From the NCBI GenBank assembly GCA_002296125.1, contig DBHI01000089.1, forward strand, positions 1 to 11,231: 11,231 bases of DNA, written 5' to 3'. Shown in pieces: positions 6,940 to 11,231 of this stretch. Source of the stretch: Anaerolineales bacterium UBA832 (GTDB lineage: Bacteria; Chloroflexota; Anaerolineae; Anaerolineales; UBA11657). Under the pieces are notes generated by a model that did not search any database, was not told the DNA's origin, and saw only the letters and a list, made by a program, of their open reading frames with translations. Numbering within the stretch: the first letter of the stretch is position 1; every line of letters starts with the position of its first letter. The translations under genes and the position numbers were made by a program.

Positions 6940-6988
6940 AGATGTTAAACCACGACCACAAAGCTGTCAATTGAGCCACGGTCAATGC

Positions 6989-7015
6989 TATAATCAATAT
7001 AACTTGAAATATAAT
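6989..7015 (+). promoter_or_regulatory. Two -10 boxes upstream of the phosphohexomutase gene
   Basis: TATAAT occurs at 6989-6994 and again at 7010-7015, exactly 21 bp (two helical turns) apart. Neither has a strong -35 at standard spacing. They predict leaders of about 32 and 11 nt, and both would keep the GGAG at 7022-7025. Confidence 0.4.
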
Positions 7016-7032
7016 CTAATTGGAGAATACTT

Positions 7033-8490
7033 TTGACAATCAAATTTGGTACTGATGGCTGGAGAGCGGTCATTGGCGATACATTTACATTCGGAAACTT
7101 ACGTCTAGTAGCACAGGCAATAGCTGATGCAGTCAATTCGCCTGACTGGTTAGACAATGAACATTCTGATCATGATCCAAACTTAATCATAGTAGGATAT
7201 GACACTAGATTTCTTTCTGATCGTTTTGCTAGAGAAGTAGCACGTGTGCTTGCAGGGAATGGGATAAAAGTGGCTCTAGCTCATGCAGATGCACCTACAC
7301 CTGCTATTTCATATTCAATCATAGATCAAAAAGCAGCTGGAGCTGTAATGATAACTGCCTCTCACAATGCGCCTCGATATAATGGTATAAAAATCAAAGC
7401 TGCTTACGGAGGAAGTGCCCAAACAAGTCAATGTCGCAAAGTAGAATTATGTCTAAAAGATAACGAAACTAGAGCACGAGGTCCTAATCTTGTGGATTTT
7501 GAACAAGCAGTATCAAATGGAACCATAACAAGATTTAATCCTTTTCAACCTTATGCCAAGCATTTACATAAAATAATTGATATTGATAAAATTGCTAATC
7601 ATTCCAATAGATTACATGTTATTGCAGACGCAATGTATGGATCAGGTAGAAGTTATTTGAAAAGCATTTTGGGTGGTACTGGTCTTGAAATCCTAGAAAT
7701 ACGTGGAGAAATGAACCCTGGATTTGGAGGAATTCACCCTGAACCTATCTTGAAATATCTAGGAGCAACCGCAAGTGCAATAGCCAATGGTCAGGGAGAT
7801 TTAGCTATTATTACAGACGGAGATGCAGATAGAATTGGTATCATGGATAATCATGGTCAATTTGTTGACCCACACCGTATTATGTCCCTTTGTCTCCAAT
7901 ACTTGGTCACCAATAAACAACTTGACGGTACAATAGTCAAAACCGTATCAACTACACACATGCTTAATAGACAAGCAATAGAATACAACCTGCCAATAAA
8001 AGAAACTCCTGTGGGCTTCAATCACATCTCAAATTTGATGCTGAAAGAAAATGTCATAATTGGTGGCGAAGAGTCCGGAGGCATCAGTATAAACAATCAT
8101 ATTCCTGAAGGAGATGGTCTACTAATAGGATTACTAATATTAGAATTAATCGCAGAACATGCTACTCCAATTCATGATCTTGTAAATGATCTTCTAAATA
8201 AATTTGGTCCAATTGAATATATGAGAACTGACCTTCGATTAAATCACTCTGTTGAAAAAAATGATCTAGTTAATAAATTACACAATAATGCTCCAAATAA
8301 AATCGGCCATCTAGATATAATCGATATTCATACCAAAGATGGAATCAAATATATTACTGAAAATGATAACTGGCTATTGATACGACCAAGTGGTACAGAA
8401 CCAGTGTTACGAATATACGCTGAAGGCAGAAGTGACAATGATATTAAAGCACTTATTGATTATGGTCACAAAATTGCTAAACACATCTAA
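7033..8490 (+). CDS. Phosphoglucomutase / phosphomannomutase family protein
   Basis: An alpha-D-phosphohexomutase interconverting 1- and 6-phosphorylated hexoses through a phosphoserine, feeding nucleotide-sugar, glycogen or wall-polymer synthesis in the cytoplasm. All four active-site signatures are intact in 485 residues: 'TASHN' with the phosphoserine S110, the metal loop 'DGDADR' (262-267), the sugar-binding 'GEESGG' (345-350) and the phosphate-binding 'RPSGTEP' (451-457). The start 'IKFGTDGWRA' is typical of the bacterial and archaeal PGM/PMM group rather than GlmM, which usually has GTDGVRG. The start codon is TTG at 7033, supported by GGAG seven nt upstream and by the family's N-terminus. 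It is divergent from xseA across 111 bp and is followed by a hairpin terminator. Sugar specificity cannot be read from the sequence. Confidence 0.93.
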   Translation: MTIKFGTDGWRAVIGDTFTFGNLRLVAQAIADAVNSPDWLDNEHSDHDPNLIIVGYDTRFLSDRFAREVARVLAGNGIKVALAHADAPTPAISYSIIDQKAAGAVMITASHNAPRYNGIKIKAAYGGSAQTSQCRKVELCLKDNETRARGPNLVDFEQAVSNGTITRFNPFQPYAKHLHKIIDIDKIANHSNRLHVIADAMYGSGRSYLKSILGGTGLEILEIRGEMNPGFGGIHPEPILKYLGATASAIANGQGDLAIITDGDADRIGIMDNHGQFVDPHRIMSLCLQYLVTNKQLDGTIVKTVSTTHMLNRQAIEYNLPIKETPVGFNHISNLMLKENVIIGGEESGGISINNHIPEGDGLLIGLLILELIAEHATPIHDLVNDLLNKFGPIEYMRTDLRLNHSVEKNDLVNKLHNNAPNKIGHLDIIDIHTKDGIKYITENDNWLLIRPSGTEPVLRIYAEGRSDNDIKALIDYGHKIAKHI

Positions 8491-8528
8491 ATAAATTAAC
8501 AAATTGATTGAACATTTTAAATTAATTT

Positions 8529-8559
8529 ATCAGGTGCATATCAAAAATATGCACCTGAT
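8529..8559. terminator. Bidirectional intrinsic terminator
   Basis: The arms 8529-8541 and 8547-8559 (ATCAGGTGCATAT / ATATGCACCTGAT) are perfectly complementary around a five-base loop, CAAAA. The hairpin is followed by TTATTTT on the plus strand and by an AT-rich run on the minus strand. It lies between the convergent phosphohexomutase and LPETG genes, 39 and 49 nt from their ends, so it can serve both. Confidence 0.82.
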
Positions 8560-8607
8560 TTATTTTAAATAATCAAAAGGGAGCAATCTGTAATTCAATT
8601 ACAAAAC

Positions 8608-9189
8608 TTAACTTGCAAAACTACGTACTGATCTTGTCACGACAATAATTGATACCAAAATCAACATAACAACAACTAAAACAGGTAGTGCAACCTCATC
8701 AGCAAAACCGGTTTCTGGCAAAACCTCAGCAGCAGCTGGTACTGATGATTCTACAACACTCGATGTTTCTGATTCATTATTTAATACAGAAACAGTTTTA
8801 TTGTCTGTTTGATTAGCAATCGAACTACTTGCTCGCTCAGATACAGACTCCTGTACATTAGTAACAGGTTCAGCTGGCACTATTGCCACATTATCAGTCT
8901 TTGCTTCAACTGAACTGGATTCTATATTTGAAGCAACCCTAGCCTGTTGTTCAACATCAGATGAGACAACTGCAGCAACCTGAGCCACTGAAGTAGCTTC
9001 TGCAAATACAGCTACTTGTGTATTACTTACATTAATCTCTGCTATCTGAGTAGCATTTGCACTAGCTTGCGCCGGTTTTATCTTAAAAGCATATAAGCCT
9101 AAAGAAATCAATCCTGCTACGAACAACCCTCCCAACGCAACTGAAGCTATAACAAACGACTTGTTTGAGGAATCTTCTTGATACTCCAT
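8608..9189 (-). CDS. LPETG-type surface protein, uncharacterised
   Basis: 193 residues of unknown function. A short polar N-terminus is followed by a hydrophobic segment (about 12-35) that could be a signal anchor or an uncleaved signal peptide. Residues 40-155 are low complexity, rich in S, A, V, E, T and N, with no recognisable fold, like a surface stalk. The C-terminus has the sortase-sorting layout in order: LPETG (157-161), a hydrophobic stretch (about 165-185), then R186 and R189. In Gram-positive bacteria such a signal is cut between T and G and the protein joined to the wall or a pilus. No sortase gene is in the window. ATG 9189 is fixed by GGGGAGG 6 nt upstream. The 5' region is long and structured. 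A purely membrane-held protein with a chance LPETG is the alternative. Confidence 0.82.
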   Translation of the reverse strand: MEYQEDSSNKSFVIASVALGGLFVAGLISLGLYAFKIKPAQASANATQIAEINVSNTQVAVFAEATSVAQVAAVVSSDVEQQARVASNIESSSVEAKTDNVAIVPAEPVTNVQESVSERASSSIANQTDNKTVSVLNNESETSSVVESSVPAAAEVLPETGFADEVALPVLVVVMLILVSIIVVTRSVRSFAS

Positions 9190-9320
9190 GATACACCTCC
9201 CCTATAATGATTATTACAATCATCCTGCAACTTTTTCTACAAAACAACTAATTTCAGAAAGACTATCCTTTCCGAATGCCTCTGGATGACTGCACCAGGG
9301 CAACTGCTGGGGAAGCAATA
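9190..9320 (-). promoter_or_regulatory. Structured 5' leader of the LPETG gene, candidate cis-regulatory RNA
   Basis: Read on the minus strand, the predicted transcript starts near 9320-9323 and begins with a hairpin: GGC / TGCT stems closed by AGCA / GCC (9299-9323), a 3x3 internal loop and the loop TCCCC. A second hairpin (GCCCTGG...CCAGAGGC, 9278-9301) shares 9299-9301 with the first, so they exclude each other. GAAAG/CTTTC (9257-9272) and ATGATT/AATCAT (9207-9223) follow; the last ends 4 nt before the Shine-Dalgarno. The loop TCCCC is the exact complement of GGGGA inside that Shine-Dalgarno (9196-9202). The segment 9271-9330 is 33/60 G+C, far above the surrounding one-third. It matches no riboswitch class I know. 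Confidence 0.45.
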
Positions 9321-9326
9321 GCCGAT

Positions 9327-9354
9327 ATTGTACACTCTAAACAAGATATTGCAA
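9327..9354 (-). promoter_or_regulatory. Candidate promoter of the LPETG gene leader
   Basis: On the minus strand, TTGCAA (9349-9354) and TACAAT (9327-9332) are 16 nt apart, matching consensus at four and five of six positions. Transcription would start at about 9320-9323, just at the GC-rich structured element, leaving a leader of about 130 nt. Confidence 0.5.
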
Positions 9355-9463
9355 GTCAATTCATTATAATTAAATTAACTGATATATACCAACATACCCC
9401 AGCAAACCAAGTGTTAAGCTAATAAAAACGATGCAATATTGATGCCATAATACAAATTTTTCT

Positions 9464-9469
9464 TATAAT
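9464..9469 (+). promoter_or_regulatory. -10 box immediately before the helicase-associated gene
   Basis: A perfect TATAAT ends 8 nt before the ATG at 9478. TTGATG (9439-9444) is a possible -35 at 19 nt. Transcription would start at or within two bases of the ATG, giving a leaderless mRNA. This -10 box overlaps the alternative upstream TTG (9469), which argues against that start. Confidence 0.55.
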
Positions 9470-9477
9470 TGTCGTAT

Positions 9478-11136
9478 ATGTACACATTGTTATCTACATA
9501 TCTACAGTATGATCTAACACTGTTAACAGTAATAGCTACAACTGCAGGTATTGAAATAAATGCCAACAATCAAAGAGATAGTGCAATCGAACTAGCTGAA
9601 CTCATGCAAAATCCTAACAATCTTGCTATTAACTGTGCAGGAATTGGACAAGAAGCACATAAAATATTGAAGACTATTAATTCTTCTAATGGGCGCATGA
9701 CAGTTTCATCTATACATAGAAATTTTGGAGCTATAAGACCATTAGGACCAGAAGCAATAAAACGCGAACAGCCCCAACTAGATCCTGCTAATTCTGTAGA
9801 AACACTATGGTATCATGGATTAATTGGTAGAGCTTTTGATGATCACAAAGATGCACAAGAATATTATTATATTCCATCTGAATTAAGACCACTACTCCCT
9901 CATCCAAAACAAAAAATGATAATGAATAACTCTATTTATTCGATAGCATCTAAAAAACAAGACATTATATTAGCAAAAACAACATTAGTAGATGATATAT
10001 GTACTACATTAGCATTTTTACGTAACTGGAATAAAACTAAAGAATATCTTTTAAGTAACTACATGAACAGCCCTATAAACAGACTATATCCATATCTTCA
10101 TCATCCTAAAATTTTACCCATGACAGTTACATTATTACAAGAATTAGGCTGTTGGTCTGAATCATCAGGTATTTTATCTTCAGAAAACATTCGTAAATTG
10201 TTAAATGATTCAAGAGCCCAACAACTATATACACTAGCAACCACTTGGTATCAATCATATAAATGGATAGACCTCTTTTCAGTACCTAAATTACAATTTA
10301 ATGATTTCAGCTCAATTCGCACAAACTCACAGTCAGTAAGGAAATATATACTAAGCAAATTAGAACAATGTGAAGGTAATCAATGGATCAATCTTGAAAA
10401 ATTTATTGATAATATCCATGGAAATGATCCTGATTTTCAAAGAGTTTCAGGAGATTATGAATCATGGTACATCGTAGATCAGAGCACAGACAAGCCACTA
10501 ATTGGATTCAAAAACTGGCATAACATAGAGGGTGCATTAATTAGACACATGATTACACATACTTTGCACATAATGGGAATGATTGACATTACTAACAACA
10601 AAGAACTATTTAGACTAAATAAAATGTTTGGTCAATTCATGAATAATAAACCTTGGTCAATAAACGACTCTGAAGAATTTCTCGCGATTAATGACGAAGG
10701 ATTAATAACTGCATTTTGTTCAAGTAATCGTGCTGATCGATATTTAGCATCCAGATTAGGCACATGGGAAAAAACTAGAGATAAGAATATATACAGATAT
10801 CGTATATGTGCAAATAAATTGTCCACAGCAATTGATCAAGGATTTTCAGCTAATCAAATTTGTTCATTTTTACAAAGATCAACCAATCAACAAATCCCTC
10901 ATACAATAATAAAAGCCATACAAGAATGGGCTAACAATAATACATCAGCAACGCTTAGTAAAGTAACAATTATCACCTTTAATTCTGTAACAACTCTTAA
11001 AAAGTTTCTTAACTCACCTCAAACCAAGAAATATGTAGATGAACAGATAGGACCATTAACAGTACAAGTAAGATACAACAATAGTAAGAAACTATATGAT
11101 GCTATGATGAAAATAGGTATTCTATTGGAAGATTAA
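9478..11136 (+). CDS. Helicase-associated (XPB/Ssl2 N-terminal-like) domain protein
   Basis: A 552-residue cytoplasmic protein belonging, by recognisable sequence, to a family of stand-alone proteins with a domain like the N-terminus of XPB/Ssl2 helicases, common in Chloroflexota. N-terminal marks are 'LSTYLQYDLTLLTVIATTAGIEI', 'SNGRMTVSSIHRNFGAIRPLGP' and 'ETLWYHGLIGRAF' with 'YYYIPSELRPLLP' ending near residue 142. The C-terminal region (about 400-552) has 'YRYRICANKLSTAIDQGFS', 'ICSFLQRSTNQQIPHTIIKAIQEW' and a final alpha/beta part 'VTIITFNSVTTLKKFLNSP'. No Walker A or B helicase motor motif is visible, so it is not itself an ATPase. The role is unknown, with DNA or protein binding likely. 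TTG at 9469 would add three residues, but the -10 box overlaps it. It ends 24 nt from the tRNA gene on the other strand. Confidence 0.87.
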   Translation: MYTLLSTYLQYDLTLLTVIATTAGIEINANNQRDSAIELAELMQNPNNLAINCAGIGQEAHKILKTINSSNGRMTVSSIHRNFGAIRPLGPEAIKREQPQLDPANSVETLWYHGLIGRAFDDHKDAQEYYYIPSELRPLLPHPKQKMIMNNSIYSIASKKQDIILAKTTLVDDICTTLAFLRNWNKTKEYLLSNYMNSPINRLYPYLHHPKILPMTVTLLQELGCWSESSGILSSENIRKLLNDSRAQQLYTLATTWYQSYKWIDLFSVPKLQFNDFSSIRTNSQSVRKYILSKLEQCEGNQWINLEKFIDNIHGNDPDFQRVSGDYESWYIVDQSTDKPLIGFKNWHNIEGALIRHMITHTLHIMGMIDITNNKELFRLNKMFGQFMNNKPWSINDSEEFLAINDEGLITAFCSSNRADRYLASRLGTWEKTRDKNIYRYRICANKLSTAIDQGFSANQICSFLQRSTNQQIPHTIIKAIQEWANNNTSATLSKVTIITFNSVTTLKKFLNSPQTKKYVDEQIGPLTVQVRYNNSKKLYDAMMKIGILLED

Positions 11137-11160
11137 TTTTACCCAACAGAAATATATTAA

Positions 11161-11231
11161 TCCCCCCGCCGCGACTCGAACGCGGGACTTCTTGCTCCGG
11201 AGGCAAGTGCTCTATCCACTGAGCTACAGGG
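11161..11231 (-). tRNA. tRNA-Arg (anticodon CCG), missing two 5' bases at the window edge
   Basis: Read on the minus strand the full cloverleaf is visible: D stem GCTC/GAGC with loop AGTGGATA, anticodon stem CTTGC/GCAAG with loop CTCCGGA (anticodon CCG, reading CGG), variable region AAGTC, T stem CCGCG/CGCGG with loop TTCGAGT, acceptor 3' strand CGGGGGG and discriminator A at 11161. Acceptor bases 3-7 (CCCTG) pair correctly, with one G-U; bases 1-2 lie past 11231. CCA is not encoded. The gene is GC-rich against its surroundings, as expected for tRNA. Confidence 0.97.

Noticed and set aside
8589..8603. TGTAATT-C-AATTACA palindrome near the end of the LPETG gene.
   Set aside because: It is AT-only apart from the outer G/C, and easily formed by chance in such AT-rich spacer; the real terminator is at 8529-8559.
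9202..9238. Alternative minus-strand promoter TTGCAG-N17-TTATAG close to the LPETG start.
   Set aside because: Transcription from it would begin inside or after the GGGGAGG ribosome site and so discard it.
9286..9323. Resemblance of GCACCAGGGCAA and GGGGAAGCAATAGCC to the conserved core of class I c-di-GMP riboswitches (GEMM).
   Set aside because: The two halves are only about ten bases apart, so there is no room for the intervening stem-loop with its tetraloop, and several core positions differ.
9270..9330. Possible bacterial SRP (4.5S) RNA, from ACCAGG and GGAAGCA words.
   Set aside because: The GGAA tetraloop with its symmetric-loop partners is not formed, and the closing helix of about 100 nt is absent.
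1..11231. CRISPR array, insertion sequence, toxin-antitoxin or phage-defence cassette.
   Set aside because: No regularly spaced repeats, transposase motifs, target-site duplications or defence-type gene pairs were seen; most genes are core functions with uniform composition.

Overview
The window is AT-rich (roughly one-third G+C), densely coding bacterial chromosome with no insertion sequence, phage module or CRISPR. The best lineage clue is the last protein (9478-11136). Its N-terminal block and C-terminal region match the stand-alone 'helicase-associated / XPB-Ssl2 N-terminal-like' family that I know mainly from Chloroflexota. A low-GC, possibly marine, Chloroflexota genome is my inference, not a proof. 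MurJ, a LysM protein and an LPETG-tailed protein together suggest a cell with peptidoglycan and a sortase-type surface.

Layout. 43-945 (-): a small unknown protein followed by an ADP-ribose-pyrophosphatase-like Nudix hydrolase. 1032-2177 (+): a tail-anchored TPR-like protein and a membrane-anchored pentapeptide-repeat protein. 2211-3521 (-): a secreted multidomain protein with TSP3, beta/gamma-crystallin and LysM parts. 3522-3867: a divergent intergenic region with an unassigned perfect hairpin. 3868-5460 (+): the lipid II flippase MurJ, converging on xseA-xseB (5463-6921, -), the two subunits of exonuclease VII, which overlap and look translationally coupled. 7033-8490 (+): a phosphohexomutase, ended by a strong hairpin terminator. 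8608-9189 (-): an LPETG-type surface protein with a long structured leader. 9478-11136 (+): the helicase-associated-domain protein. 11161-11231 (-): tRNA-Arg(CCG), lacking its first two bases at the window edge.

The conserved genes serve envelope building (murJ, the phosphohexomutase, the surface proteins), DNA repair (xseAB) and nucleotide housekeeping (Nudix). The most interesting non-coding signals are a GC-rich structured element upstream of the LPETG gene, whose first hairpin loop is complementary to that gene's Shine-Dalgarno sequence; an orphan terminator-like hairpin between divergent genes; and a split between genes with strong Shine-Dalgarno sites and genes whose -10 box lies only 8-16 nt before the start codon, which suggests leaderless or near-leaderless transcripts. 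I see no clearly new multi-gene system.
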